The notes beneath the pieces were generated by a model that saw only the letters and a list, made by a program, of their open reading frames with translations, was not told the DNA's origin and did not search any database. A stretch of 64,000 bases of DNA from Sarcina sp. DSM 11001 (GTDB lineage Bacteria > Bacillota > Clostridia > Lachnospirales > Lachnospiraceae): positions 1 to 64,000 of the forward strand of contig NZ_FNFZ01000021.1 in NCBI RefSeq assembly GCF_900101015.1, written 5' to 3'. This document shows positions 9,129 through 20,700 of the stretch, in pieces. Position 1 is the first letter of the stretch, and every line of letters starts with the position of its first letter. The translations under genes and the position numbers were made by a program.

Positions 9129-10154
9129 ATGAACATCTTAAAAAACACATCGAAATTTGTTACCAGGTATATGGCGGCGATCGTTATTGCAGTGACGGTC
9201 TTTGCTTATCTGGTGGACAATAGCTTTACCAGCTGGGTGGCCAACCCGGGCTTTCTAAATGGCTTTATCAACACCAGCCATCTCTTGATGCTGATCATGT
9301 TTGGCATGGGGCTGACCCTGAAGCTCTCTGATTTCAAGGTGGTGTTTTCACAGCCCGGGGATATTCTGACGGGTGAAGCAGCCCAGTATTTGATCATGCC
9401 CCTGGCGGGGCTTGTTTTATGCAGACTGTTCAACCTGCCGGCGGAACTGGCGGTCGGTGTCATTCTTGTGGGATGCTGTCCGGGAGGAACCTCCTCCAAT
9501 GTCATGACTTTCATGGCCGGTGGTGACGTTGCGCTGTCCGTGGGTATGACGGCGGTTTCTACCATTCTGGCGCCGTTTCTGACGCCGCTTCTCTGCACAG
9601 CCTGCGTGAAGCTGTATACCGGTATGGGCGCCGAACAGGCGGTTCAGGTGGATGCCATGGGCATGTTTGTGCAGATCATTCAGATCGTCATTCTGCCTAT
9701 CGCGCTCGGCCTGATCCTGAACAGGTTTTTCAGCAATATCACGCAGAAAATTGAGGAGATCCTGCCCTTGATCTCCTGCATCGGTATCTGCCTGATCGTG
9801 GGTTATGTGATCGATGCCAACAGTGCAAAGCTTTTTGCGAACGGCTTTGTGATCATCTTCGTCGTTGTTCTTCACAATATAATCGGTTATCTCCTGGGAT
9901 TCCTGATCGGGACTGTTTTTAAAATGCCTCCGGCTAAGCGTAATGCCATTTCCATTGAGGTCGGGATGCAGAATTCCGGCATGGCCTCCACGCTTGCGGC
10001 CTCCTGCTTTCCGTCCCTTGCTCTGGCAACGGTTCCGGGCGCGATTTTCAGCGCCTGGCATAATATCTCCGGAGCGATCGCTGCCAATCTAATGAGGCAG
10101 GCTGCAACAAACGCACCAAAAGAGGAGAAAACTGAGCACACCACTGCGAAGTGA
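9129..10154 (+). CDS. Bile acid:sodium symporter family (BASS) transporter
   Basis: A 341-residue integral membrane protein with about nine to ten hydrophobic segments. It carries the BASS hallmarks GCCPGGTSSNVMTF near residue 118 (the crossing-helix motif with PGG..SN) and EVGMQNSGMAS near residue 278. Family members are sodium-coupled importers of organic anions such as bile acids, pantoate or keto acids. The substrate here is unknown; in a gut or rumen anaerobe it is not necessarily a bile acid. AGGAG at 9114-9118 supports ATG 9129. It appears to be monocistronic. Confidence 0.88.
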   Translation: MNILKNTSKFVTRYMAAIVIAVTVFAYLVDNSFTSWVANPGFLNGFINTSHLLMLIMFGMGLTLKLSDFKVVFSQPGDILTGEAAQYLIMPLAGLVLCRLFNLPAELAVGVILVGCCPGGTSSNVMTFMAGGDVALSVGMTAVSTILAPFLTPLLCTACVKLYTGMGAEQAVQVDAMGMFVQIIQIVILPIALGLILNRFFSNITQKIEEILPLISCIGICLIVGYVIDANSAKLFANGFVIIFVVVLHNIIGYLLGFLIGTVFKMPPAKRNAISIEVGMQNSGMASTLAASCFPSLALATVPGAIFSAWHNISGAIAANLMRQAATNAPKEEKTEHTTAK

Positions 10155-10572
10155 CAGGATTGATAATCCGGGTAAATACTAAGGACAAATATTCCCGGGG
10201 AAATGCGGGTAAATATTCCTGGCATAATACCGGGGAACTATTTTAGTTGAAACATCGGGTTTGGAGAATATCCCGGGAAATGATAAGCCTCTAATCTCAT
10301 TCTCATGAAAGAAGGATAGGATATTTATGGGAACCTGTCGGACGGCTGATCAGATGCATGCCTGCAATTCATCTGTATCTGTAAAGGTATCAGTAAAGGC
10401 GGCGCAAAACCGCTTTTAAACCGGTTTAGAAGAAAGATGAATCATGCAGTGTGACCGCTGTATACCGGCAGGAAAGGCTGTCAAAAACCTTTTAATGACT
10501 TTAAAAGAAGGTATATATAGAAAATGATTTGTAATTCTGTAATAAAGCAGATCAGAACGAGGAGGGAACAGG
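10155..10572. other. 418-bp intergenic region upstream of the two-component system
   Basis: No gene is seen. It contains two diverged copies of GGTAAATATTCC (10168-10222), an AAACCGGTTT palindrome near 10418, and an inverted repeat CTTTTAA-N5-TTAAAAG (10489-10507) just before an A/T-rich TATATA. That last repeat is a plausible binding site for the response regulator, but this is only inferred. Confidence 0.4.
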
Positions 10573-11244
10573 ATGAGGATTTTGCTGGCGGAAGATGAAA
10601 TGGATCTGAATGATATCCTGACAATGAAGCTTTCGGACGCGGGTTACAGCGTCGACAGCTGTCTGGACGGGGAAGAGGCCCTCTTATACCTGTCCTCGGC
10701 AGCCTATGATGTAGTGATCCTTGATATCATGATGCCGAAAAGGGACGGCATTTCGGTCCTGGAGACGATGAGGAAAAAGGGCATGAACACACCTGTCCTG
10801 TTTCTGACTGCGCGGGACGCAATAGAGGATCGTGTCCGGGGACTCGACGCGGGAGCGAACGACTATCTGGTCAAGCCATTTTCCCTGGATGAGCTCATGG
10901 CGAGGGTGCGAGTCCTCACCCGGGCCTTCCATGGCAGCAGCGGAAATGTCCTCACTGCGGATGACCTGACGATGGACATCGCTTCCCACGAGGTGAAACG
11001 GGGCGGTAAACAGATCCCGCTGTCTGCCAAGGAATACCAGCTGCTGGAATATCTTCTTCACAATAAGGGGATCGTCCTGAGCCGGGAAAAGATTGAAAAC
11101 CATATCTGGAATTTTGATTATGAAGGCGGCACTAATGTTGTAGATGTCTACATCAGCTATCTTCGAAAAAAAATTGACGGAAAAGGGCAGAAAAAGCTCA
11201 TCCACACCGTGCGGGGAGCAGGCTATGTGCTCCGCGAAGGCTGA
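10573..11244 (+). CDS. OmpR/PhoB-family response regulator
   Basis: 223 residues. The receiver domain (about 1-115) has acidic residues at E7/D8, phospho-acceptor D51 (VVILDIMMP), T79 and K101 (NDYLVKPF). A winged-helix DNA-binding domain follows (about 128-222), ending with the typical VRGAGYVLR. A strong AGGAGGG SD lies 7 bases before the ATG. The sensor kinase gene follows 55 bases downstream in the same direction, so the two form an operon. The PepSY-like gene after them is a likely target or modulator of the pair. Confidence 0.95.
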   Translation: MRILLAEDEMDLNDILTMKLSDAGYSVDSCLDGEEALLYLSSAAYDVVILDIMMPKRDGISVLETMRKKGMNTPVLFLTARDAIEDRVRGLDAGANDYLVKPFSLDELMARVRVLTRAFHGSSGNVLTADDLTMDIASHEVKRGGKQIPLSAKEYQLLEYLLHNKGIVLSREKIENHIWNFDYEGGTNVVDVYISYLRKKIDGKGQKKLIHTVRGAGYVLREG

Positions 11245-11299
11245 ATGTCAGGGAGCGCACATCGGCTGTGCTTTGCGCGAAATATGAACAGAAGAGGGT

Positions 11300-12826
11300 A
11301 TGAGTTTGAAAGTAAAAATCAGAAATTCCATCACATTCCGGATCACGGGCTGGCTCTTTCTCGTGATGACAGTCCTCATGATCCTGACCTTTGCTGTTTT
11401 CCGGCTGGTCAGCGGTTCTATCCTGCAGAAAACCATACGAGGCTACCTGCTTAGTTCCGTGAATGAAAATACTAATAAAATCGCCTTCTATCAGGACAGG
11501 GAGCAGGCGGATGACAACGACCTGAACGATGTCTATATCCGCTACAAGGACGGGTGGCTGGAGATCGACGATGACTTTCTTGATGAGATCAACGATGTGC
11601 AGAGCGCCCTGTACACGTCGGACGGAACGATGCTTTACGGCAAGAATCCAATCGCCAGACTCATGGAGAAGGAAGCGTTTACCGCTTCCCGGGTCTACCG
11701 CTATATGGCGGGAGGCGGGGACCGCTATTTTGTCTATGACAGAAAACTGAATGGTACAGCAATGGAAGATCTGTGGATCCGCGGCGTGGTTCCTCTGTGG
11801 TCGGAGGAGCGGCAGATCGAGGATATTTTCCGGACATCGATTTTCTTTGTGCCGGTGCTGCTGCTGGCAGGCATTGCCGGGACATATGTGACGGTCAGAC
11901 AGTCCCTGATGCCGGTCAAAAGAATTGAACAGACGGCGTCTGAAATATCCAGGGGGACTGATCTTGCCAGGAGGATCGAGATCGGAGAGGTCGACGCGGA
12001 ACTCTGTGACCTTGCGGAGGCCTTTAACGGCATGCTGGACCGTCTGGAGCGCTCCTTTGAAGCGGAACAGAGGTTTACTTCCGACGCTTCCCATGAGCTG
12101 CGGACACCCATGACTGTCATCCTCACCCAGACTGAACTCGCCCTGGAAAAAGAAAGACAGCCGGAAGAATACCGGCGCTCGCTTTCCGTGATCCTGCGTC
12201 AGGGCCGACGGATGCATGCCCTTATCGCTTCCATGCTGGACTACACCAGAATAGAGATGCGGCCTGAAAACTATCCGCTCACAGATATAGATCTATCAGA
12301 GCTTGCGGATTCCACCGCCCGCGACATGGCGCTCATCCGCACCCAGAACATTACCGTGACTGCTCAAATACAGCCCGGCGTGCGGATCCGCGGAAACCAG
12401 CTCCTGCTGGAACGCGCCCTGCAGAATCTGATCGACAATGCCTATAAATACGGAAAAGAAGAGGGACATATCCTTGTCCGGCTTGAGAGCAAGGGATGTG
12501 ACAAGGGAAGTGACAAGGACAGTGACAAGGAAAGGAACTGGGGAAGTGACAGGAAAAATGACAAGGACAAAAACCAAGGGGTGATCCTGTCTGTCACCGA
12601 TGACGGGATCGGAATTCCCGCAGAAGACCAGTCCCGCATTTTTGAACGCTTTTACCGGGCGGACAGCTCCCGCAGCTCCCGGAATGTTTTCGGCGCAGGT
12701 CTGGGTCTCTCCATGGTCAGAAAGATCATGGAGATCCACGGAGGAACTGTCAGTGTAGAGAGCCTTCCCCTGCAGGGCAGTACCTTCTGTCTGGTCTTTC
12801 CTGCTGAAAGCTGCCTTCATAAATAA
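11300..12826 (+). CDS. Membrane sensor histidine kinase
   Basis: 508 residues. TM1 is at about 15-37, followed by an extracytoplasmic sensor loop of about 140 residues, TM2 at about 179-200, HAMP, and HisKA with phospho-acceptor H265 (SHELRTPM). The HATPase_c domain has an N box (NLIDNAYKYG), a G1 box (DDGIGIP), an F box and a G2 box (GAGLGLSMV). Between the N and G1 boxes sits an unusual lysine/aspartate/serine-rich insert encoded by 12488-12584 (GSDKDSDKE-type repeats). It appears to be a coding tandem-repeat expansion placed on the ATP-lid side of the domain. The kinase is paired with the response regulator immediately upstream. Confidence 0.93.
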   Translation: MSLKVKIRNSITFRITGWLFLVMTVLMILTFAVFRLVSGSILQKTIRGYLLSSVNENTNKIAFYQDREQADDNDLNDVYIRYKDGWLEIDDDFLDEINDVQSALYTSDGTMLYGKNPIARLMEKEAFTASRVYRYMAGGGDRYFVYDRKLNGTAMEDLWIRGVVPLWSEERQIEDIFRTSIFFVPVLLLAGIAGTYVTVRQSLMPVKRIEQTASEISRGTDLARRIEIGEVDAELCDLAEAFNGMLDRLERSFEAEQRFTSDASHELRTPMTVILTQTELALEKERQPEEYRRSLSVILRQGRRMHALIASMLDYTRIEMRPENYPLTDIDLSELADSTARDMALIRTQNITVTAQIQPGVRIRGNQLLLERALQNLIDNAYKYGKEEGHILVRLESKGCDKGSDKDSDKERNWGSDRKNDKDKNQGVILSVTDDGIGIPAEDQSRIFERFYRADSSRSSRNVFGAGLGLSMVRKIMEIHGGTVSVESLPLQGSTFCLVFPAESCLHK

Positions 12827-12965
12827 ATTTAAAAAATGGTTTTTAAAAGATTTGCAATATTTTTTCTTTTTCTTTTTTCTCTAAGAATACTCTAATCTTT
12901 CCAATGTATCATTGCATCATCAAATGAAACAAGAAAAACAAACGAGAAAAGAAAGGAGAGAATGC

Positions 12966-13715
12966 ATGAGAAAGATCAGCACACTGGCACTGGCAAAGAC
13001 AATGGCGGGACTGCTCCTCGTCTCTGCATTGGGTGGAGGAACCGCATATGCCGCCTCCACGGTGGCCAACAACGGTCTTCTGGATCAGCAGGAAGCGGAA
13101 ACCTTTGCCTTTATGGATGCAGACGTTAAAGAGGATGAAGTCACGAACCTCCGGACACATCTGGAAAAGGATGACGGTGTTTACGTATACGATATAGAAT
13201 TCTATGTCGGCAATATCGAATACGAATACGAGATCCGCGCTGAAGACGGTGTAGTCCTGGACAGGGACAAGGAAGACAGAACACCGAAAGTCAGGACCGA
13301 TGCGGCCGCAAATAAGAACAGTCAGACAGCTTCCGACGATGCCGCCGTGCAGGAAGAGATCACACCTGAAGCCGCGGCTCAGATCGGAGAGGACGCACCG
13401 GAGCCTGCAAAAGAGCAGCCGGCACAGACGAGCGAAGCTGCTCCTGCAGCTGCAGAGACTGGCGCAAATGCCGCAGATAAGGAAGAACCGGCAGCAGACA
13501 ACAAATATATCAGCGTGGACCGCGCCAAGCAGATCGCTCTGGAGCATGCGGGCCTAAAGGAAGATGAAGTAAAATTCACGACTGCGAAATTCGAGGATGA
13601 TGGCGGCAGGAAAGAATATGACGTTGAATTTTACCGCGGTAATCTTGAATATGAATATGAGATCGACGCAGTGACCGGCCGGATTCTCGACTCTGAAGTC
13701 GAAACCGACGACTGA
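12966..13715 (+). CDS. Exported PepSY-like protein
   Basis: 249 residues. The start is set at ATG 12966 because AAAGGAGA lies at 12951-12958 and a signal peptide follows directly (MRKISTLALAK... cleaved near AYA-AS). Two PepSY-like modules of similar sequence (VYDIEFYVGNIEYEYEI and EYDVEFYRGNLEYEYEID) flank an Ala/Glu-rich linker (about 105-170). PepSY domains are often tied to inhibition of extracytoplasmic proteases or to sensing by adjacent two-component systems. The gene lies 140 bases after the kinase, so it is probably part of, or controlled by, that system. Confidence 0.85.
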   Translation: MRKISTLALAKTMAGLLLVSALGGGTAYAASTVANNGLLDQQEAETFAFMDADVKEDEVTNLRTHLEKDDGVYVYDIEFYVGNIEYEYEIRAEDGVVLDRDKEDRTPKVRTDAAANKNSQTASDDAAVQEEITPEAAAQIGEDAPEPAKEQPAQTSEAAPAAAETGANAADKEEPAADNKYISVDRAKQIALEHAGLKEDEVKFTTAKFEDDGGRKEYDVEFYRGNLEYEYEIDAVTGRILDSEVETDD

Positions 13716-13755
13716 AAGCGGTGAAGCGGAAATAGTCCGGATAGTAAAAATCCAA

Positions 13756-13869
13756 GTAAAAAATCCATATCGAAACAGTAATACCTGAGAAGAGTAAAAG
13801 TCCATATCGAGAACAGTAATACCTGAGAAGAGTAAAAGTCTATATCGAAACAGTAATGGCTGAGAAAGG
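13756..13869 (+). repeat. Three tandem ~38-bp repeats ending in a ribosome binding site
   Basis: The unit GTAAAAGTCCATATCGA... (37-38 bases) occurs three times between the PepSY gene and the next gene. The final copy merges into the AAAGGA that serves the gene at 13878. Confidence 0.8.
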
Positions 13870-13877
13870 AAATGCTT

Positions 13878-14513
13878 ATGAAGAAAAGAATTAGAAGACT
13901 GGTCTGCACCCTGATGGTTATGATGTTTGTGATGGCAGCGGCTATCCCGGCGCTGGCATCCCCGAAGATCCGCGAAGCGGAGTACGAAGGCAGCGGACGT
14001 GTCGATGTCGAATTCAAGACAGATGTCAAATATAAGAACGTCAAGGTCAAAGTCACTGATACCAAAGGTAAAGCCTACAGCACAGTGATCCGGAGCAAGG
14101 ATGAAGATGACCTTACCTTTGAGATCAAGAGCTACAAAAAGGGCGTGACCTATAAATATACCATCACCGGTGTCAAGCAGAAAAACGAGAAGAACTACGG
14201 CCAGGTAAGCGGCAAGGTCACCATCCCTGCGACCACTTCGGCACCCAAAGCCAAAAAGGTTGAGTACGACCGTCATGATAACGAAGTTGACTTCGATTTC
14301 ACCACTGCTGTTCAGTGGAAAGCCCCTAAGGTCACCATTTCCGACGGAAAGAAAAACTATGTGGTCAAGATCCTTGAGAAAGACAACGACGGCATTGAGG
14401 TCAGAGTGAAGACCCTTAAAAAGGGCGCAAGATACACCTACAAGATCACCGGCGTCCGCGTGAAAGGAAACCAGACCTACAAGACTGTTACCGGAACATT
14501 TATCGCCAAATAA
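13878..14513 (+). CDS. Small exported two-repeat (Fn3-like) protein
   Basis: 211 residues from ATG 13878; AAAGGA at 13865-13870 gives a better spacing than ATG 13872. A signal peptide (MKKRIRRLVCTL... cleaved near ALA-SP) is followed by two homologous beta-sandwich-like repeats of about 90 residues, each ending in a Y-Y-KITGV motif (KYTITGVKQK and TYKITGVRVK). The protein is highly basic and probably secreted or wall-associated. No catalytic residues are recognisable. The last codons and stop are duplicated downstream as a 19-bp tandem repeat. Confidence 0.75.
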   Translation: MKKRIRRLVCTLMVMMFVMAAAIPALASPKIREAEYEGSGRVDVEFKTDVKYKNVKVKVTDTKGKAYSTVIRSKDEDDLTFEIKSYKKGVTYKYTITGVKQKNEKNYGQVSGKVTIPATTSAPKAKKVEYDRHDNEVDFDFTTAVQWKAPKVTISDGKKNYVVKILEKDNDGIEVRVKTLKKGARYTYKITGVRVKGNQTYKTVTGTFIAK

Positions 14514-14539
14514 TAAAAATATCGCCAAATAATAAAAAA
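14502..14539 (+). repeat. 19-bp tandem duplication spanning a stop codon
   Basis: Two near-identical units, ATCGCCAAATAATAAAAAT (14502-14520) and its copy at 14521-14539. The first unit holds the last codons (Ile-Ala-Lys) and TAA of the preceding gene. Confidence 0.9.
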
Positions 14540-14575
14540 AGTATAGAGTATTTAGTTCCTGAGCGGATAAAAACA

Positions 14576-14634
14576 CGGGAGCTGCAGCATCGGCTGAGAA
14601 TAGAAATTCCAGCTGTGCAGCAGCTCCCGCTTTT
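14576..14634 (+). terminator. Intrinsic terminator after the Fn3-like gene
   Basis: Perfect 10-base arms CGGGAGCTGC (14576-14585) and GCAGCTCCCG (14620-14629), then CTTTTC. It lies between convergent genes and may serve both. Confidence 0.8.
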
Positions 14635-14648
14635 CATGTTTTTGATGT

Positions 14649-14741
14649 GATGTTTATCGCATTGCGATAATTATGTTGTGATGTTCATTACCTCACGGTA
14701 ATTATGCTGTGGCGCCCGTCACTTCACGGTGATCTTGATCG
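14649..14741 (-). repeat. 31-bp tandem triplication covering the 3' end of the giant surface gene
   Basis: Three units of exactly 31 bases (14649-14679, 14680-14710, 14711-14741). The third encodes the last residues and stop of the minus-strand gene. Each unit contains a small inverted repeat such as TTATCGC/GCGATAA, so the array could also fold as tandem hairpins. Confidence 0.8.
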
Positions 14742-17700
14742 CCTTTACGGCTGAGGCTGAGCTGAAGTTTTCAGTGCCTGCTATAGCTACTTTAACTTTG
14801 ATCGTGTAGGTGCCCTTTTTCAGTCCTTTAGCGACTGTGATCGTTCCTGCCTTGCTGACTTTGATCGATTTGGTTCCGGAACTCTTTGCGTAGGTGACTT
14901 TGCCTTTTCCGACGATCGTAGTCTTGATCTTGACAGTCTGTGCGGCTTTTTTCAGCTTTGAAGCGGATACGGTCGCATTGGCCGTGATGGTCTTGACCTT
15001 CTGGGCAGCCTTTTTGATAACGAGCTTAGCCGCGTTGCTGGTGGCGGCTTTGTAGTTTTTGTCCGCCTTGACATCTGCTTTTACATAATATGTTCCCGCC
15101 TTGGAATGCCCCTTGACAGCCTTTTTGCACTTGGAGTCCGAATAGAACCTATAGGTGATTTTGCCCTTGCTGCCGGTCACAGTCGGCCTGGCCGGGTCGA
15201 TCGTTTTCCCGTTATAGGTCACTGTTTTGTTTTTCAGGGTGGCCTTGGTGGCTGCTTTAGAGATGGTCAGTTTGACGGCTTTACTGGAAGCGCTCTTGTA
15301 GTTTTTGTCTGCCGCCACGAAAGCCTTTGCATAATAGGTACCGGCATTCACCGCTGATTTGACCTGTGCGGCGCACTTGGAATCACTGTAGTATTTATAG
15401 GTGATCTTTCCGGTGCTTCCCTTTACGGACGCTTTTCCGATCGCGGCCGCCTTCCCGTTGTATGTCACGGTTTTGGCTTTCAATGTGACACTGCTGGCGG
15501 CTTTTGCGACATTGACGGTCACGGTGACATTTTCGGCTGCGCTGTACTGCGTGTTGGCTGCGGCGCTGATGGTGATCTTTGCGGTTCCCGCGTTACCCAC
15601 GGTCACCTTGCCGTTTGCATTTACAGCTGCGACGGATGCGTTGTCGGATACATAAGTAAGGGCTGTCTTTGCCTTTGCGCCGATGTTGAAGGGTTTGTCG
15701 CCGTAGGTCACATCAAAGACGGGTGAGGAGACGGTGATTTCCTGAGTCCCGGGTGTGAACCGGACGGCACCGTCGATCACGGCCCAGCGGGCAAGATCGG
15801 AACCGTCTCCGGTGTAGTAGAGCGCGTGCCTCTCGAGATCCAGTCCCTGTCTGACTTCGTCGAGGAGCTGGGAAATGCCTGCGGCATTGGTGTTGAGTAG
15901 CTGCGCGAACTCTTCACCGGTGATCTCCGCATAGGTCTTAGGGAAGGCTTCATCGGTCACATTGGAATAATTGGCTCCGCTTGCCTTCATCTCTGCCGGA
16001 CTGCCTGCCGCAGTGAGTGTGCTGTCACTGTTGTAATAGCAGGCTTTGTTCAGGCTGATGCCGCCCACGAGGCCGTTGATGGCGCCGATCCCGGATGTCG
16101 CTTTGCTTGAAGTAATGTTTCCTGAAGAATAGCAGTTGAGGTGGACGCCGCCTTCCATGCCGTCAATACCGCCGAGGAAGGTCATGTTGCTGCTGGAGGA
16201 GCCGCCGTATACATCACCCAGTGAATAGACATTTACGATTGTCAGGCGGTTGGAGGTTGCCACGATGCCTGCGCCGTATGCCCTGCCGGTATCGGTATAG
16301 GCGTTGACGGTCACATCTGTCCAGCTGTTGGTGATCCTGCCGCGGAGCCCGCTGGCGATCAGGCCGCCTGCGCGGCAGTGGCTGTCCGCTGTCACACCCT
16401 GGACGAATCCTGTGGCGTCGCAGTTGTCGATTTCGACACCGTACTGGCAGGTTCCCGCGAGGGTGCCCGCGTAGAGCTGGTAACGGACATCCGCGTAGAC
16501 CGCGGCATCTCTGAGGTGGATATCCTTCAGAACGACGCGGCGCACATCGTCTGTCGGAGCTTCGTTCGTCGTGTACTCCCCGGAGGTCAGTCCAAAGAGG
16601 GCGGCTGTCATCAGTCCGGAAGGAGCTTCGGCAGAACCGACGGTCAGGCCGCTGATGGTATAGCCGCCGCCGTCAAAGCAGCCGCAGAAAGGATAAGCGC
16701 AGACAGTTTCCTCCTGGTTGTTGATCTCCGCTTCCAGCGCCCAGCCGATCGGGATCCAGTCGATGCCCTCGAGGGAGATGTCTGCGGTCTGTCTGAACCA
16801 GACACCTTCCCAGTCCGTGTCTTCATTGATGGACCAGGCGAGGTACTGGAGCTGTTCAGCGTTTTTGATCAGATAAGGGGAACCCTGGGTTCCTTTGCCG
16901 CCTCCGAACCTGGAGGGATCTGCCGCTTCATAGTGGCTGAAGTCACCATAGGTTCCTTTTGTTTTTGCGGTTTCCAGGGCGGCCTCATAGGCTTCCCCTG
17001 ATCCGGCGCCGCTGAGCACTTCTGTTTCTGTCACAGCGCCTTCGGCGACAGTGATCCTGACAACGGTCGTCTTGTCCTGATCACGTCCATACCAGACTCC
17101 GTCCCGGAGTGCGGCTTCCGGCTTCACATACTGTTCGGCTGCCGGCTGGACATAGGTCACAGCCTGTTTCTCACCGGAGAAGGTGACTGTCTGATCTGTA
17201 TAGACCCACTTGCTGAGGGCGTCCGCGGGAATACCATACTGCGTGATCTCAATCGGATATGCGGTAAATTTATTATTCAGCGCATCCGCAACGGAGGCAT
17301 AGGTCTGGGCTGTATAGCCCTTGAGGTCATCCACGACGCCGCCGGAATAGACCATTTCATCTTCGGATACACCTGCCGGGACCTTCGTGCCGATGGTTTC
17401 GGGAGGATTGATATTCGACCCGTTGACAGTCATGACCGATTCGCTGTTATACCAGCAGCTGTACGCCTTGCCGATACCCGTGACCCAGCCGGATACCATG
17501 CCCGCGTAGTTGGAGAATTCTTTTGTCGTGTTGTCTCCGGAGCCGTAGCAGCCGACGACGTCGCCTGCATCCACTGCGACCAGGGAGCTGACCACTGCCA
17601 TGCCCTCCAGGTCGTTTTCACGGTTTCCACTGCCGTAGACATTGCACAGCGCATAGCTGTTGGCCACAAGCCCTCTGTTGACGAGAGCGGCGATTCCGCC

Positions 17701-20700
17701 GACCTCAGCCAGGGCTTCGCCCAGTACCGTTCCGGACAGATCCATGTCCGTACTGCAGTTTGTGATCGCGCCCTTGTACTGATAAGCGGCGATGCCGCCG
17801 ATAAACAGGTTTCCATTGTCCTGGACAGTCGTGATCTGCCCGCTGACATGGCAGTTGTCGATCCAGGCGCCGGCGCGGGAATCGTCCTGCACGCTCGCCA
17901 TGTAGCCCGCGATACCGGCCACATAGGAGGAGGCCGGCCATGAGGCATTGACAAAAACTTCTGTCAGATTCACATTTTTGACGACAGCCGTGCGTTCCAG
18001 CACGCCGAACAGGGCAAAATAGGGTTGATCTGCGCCCTTGCTGGCGGGTGTTTCGGCGGTTCCCAGATGCATGCCTCTGATCGTATATCCTCTTCCGTCA
18101 AAGGTGCCGGCGAAACCGTATTCGCCCAGACCGACAGGGGTCCAGTCCGCTCCGGAGAGATCGATGTCCGCGCCCAGCGCGATGAAGTAACCGTCGTAAT
18201 TGAGCTTTTCCCCGAGGGATGCGGCAAATGCCAACATCTGGTCTGCTGTCTCAATGATATAAGGATCATTTTCTGTGCCCGTTCCCGACGCAAACACTCC
18301 GGTATCGGGCTGGTCGTTGTACCAGAAATCACCCGCAGGGACGACCCTTCCGTCGGAGACCACCCAGGTCCTGAGTGTAAAGACGTCTGCCAGGCTCGCA
18401 TCTCTCATCTGATTAAAGACACTCTGCATATTTGCGTTGAGCGTATCCGCGAAGGAATCGCCGGTCATTTCCGCGAGGGGGAATGTGCCCGCGGGCTCAA
18501 TGGTCAGGAAGCTTGTGTTCTTTGTGGAGCTTCCTGATGCGCCGGTCAGTGCCTGTGTCGTATAAGAGTCTCCTTCCCAGGCTTCCAGCGTGATGGCGCT
18601 GTCGAGGGCGTGATAGACGTGATCCGCGGATGCTTTTGTCGTCATCTGTCCCGCCAGCGCGCCTGTCCAGGTGTGCAGGCTGGAGGCGAGGCGGTCATAG
18701 GTGACATCGCCGGTCGCATAGCTGTTCCACAGCCTGCCGGGATACATGCCGACAAGGCCGCCCGCGTAGCCGACGAGAGAGTCGCCCTGAGGAGTGCTGC
18801 CCCATACCTGTCCGAACGCGGCTGCGTTGACGATCGCCATGTTATTGCCGCCCATACCGACAAGGCCGCCTGCATAGACGCTCGGATAACCGGCCCCCTT
18901 CGCTTCCGCCGTGACGGAAACATCCGTCCAGCTGTTGCTGATGACGGCGCCCGCCATCGCACGGCCGAACAGACCGCCCGCAAAGAGCATGGAATCATTA
19001 TCCGCCTGGACATTGACCATTCCCTTTGCGGAGACGGAATCCACGACTACACCGATCCCGCTGCTATTGCCCAGAGTATCGCCCGCCAGGGCGCCTGCCC
19101 GCATGGTCGCGTCCGTGGAGACCGCGATGCCGAAATCCGCCAGCGCGAGATCATGGACGTTAGCGGAGATATTGAGCGTGGAGAAAAGGCCTATATTTTC
19201 CCACTCCGCGTGCGGTCCCGTAATGGAAAGACCGGAAACAGTGTGTCCCGCCCCGTCAAAATCGCCGTTAAAGAGCTTGTCTTTGCAGGTGGAGGGTTTG
19301 CTCTCGTCACCGATCGGGTTCCAGGTCTCGATGGCGGAAAGGTCGATATCCGATCCCAGACGGATATACTGGCCTTCATAGGTTGTACCTTCGTCAACGG
19401 AGACCGCAAAGGCGGCCAGCTGGTCTGCTGTCATGATGATAAAAGGATTGGATTCTGTGCCGCTCCCGGATTCGAAAGCCTCGGCATTTTCAGGCACCAG
19501 TGCTTTGTCCAGCGCATTTCTTACCGCCTGAAGGATGCCTTCCGAGGATCTGGTCGCGCCGGTGACCATATCGACATCCGCCGTCTGGGCTTCGATCATG
19601 GCATCCGTCATTTTGACAGCTTCGTTCCAGTACTCATCGGTTTCATTCTGGGAGACCGCTTCGATCTTTGCGATCCTGCCCTCTTCGATGGTGACTGCCA
19701 TGACGATCACGCCGTTGCGTCCGTTTCCTGATCCCTCATATGTTCCGTCACGATACTGGACCTCAGGCGTGGAAAGAAGAGAGGAAGCTCCCTCAGCTCC
19801 ATCTGCCGCCGCCTGTGCTTCAGCGGCAGTCTCTTCCTGTCCTGCCGCATCCGGAACAACTGATCCGTCAGCCGGCAGGAGTGACGGGTTTCCCGCCTCC
19901 GAAGGTTCGGAAGAAACATCCGTGTCCCCTGCCTCCTCAGGGAGCCCGGTTTCCCGGGAACCGCCTTCCGCTGCAGCGTCTACATCTGCGGCGTCTTCCT
20001 CTGAGGTGGCTTCCGCTGCGGCATCTTCCTCTGTGGCGTATTCCTCTGTGGCAGGAGTGCCTTCTGCAGGCTCGGACAGGATGCTCTCGTCCCCTTCCTC
20101 TCCGGAACCATCCCCGGAGAGCGGGTCAACAAAGGACCCGTCATCATCCGCAGTCACTGCGTCTTCTGAAGCTTCAGAAGGAAGGTCTGCATTTCCTTCC
20201 TCTCCGGAACCATCTCCGGAGAGCGGGTCAACAAAGGACCCGCCATCATCTGCAGTCACTGCATCTTCTGAAACTTCAGAAGGAAGGTCTGCATTTCCTT
20301 CCTCTCCGGAACCATCTTCGGAGAGCGGGTCAACAAAGGACCCGTCATCATCCGCAGTCACTGCGTCTTCTGAAACTTCAGAAGGAAGGTCTGCATCCCC
20401 TTCCTCTGCAGGTATTACCTCATCGTAAGAGGTCTCTCCCGCGGAAGAAGAATCCTGCTCCGGATCCGCTTCGAGGATATCCCCTTCATCTGCCGTCTGT
20501 ACCTGAGACTGTCCGGCATCAAGGCTGTCATACTCTTCTCCTGATGAGTATGACTCCGCGGACTCCGAACCAAGCCCCGGTTCGTATACTTCCTCAAACT
20601 GCGCAGGGACACCATCCATACTGCCCGGTTCACCTGCGTAAACAGCTGCCTGCGGGATGGCCAGCCCTATGGCAAGGGCAAATGCCAGAAGCCAGGACAC

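Noticed and set aside
8767-9132. 121-residue plus-strand frame before the BASS gene
   Set aside because: It runs through dispersed element A and short repeats and overlaps the transporter start. Changes between copies A and B are not biased to third positions.
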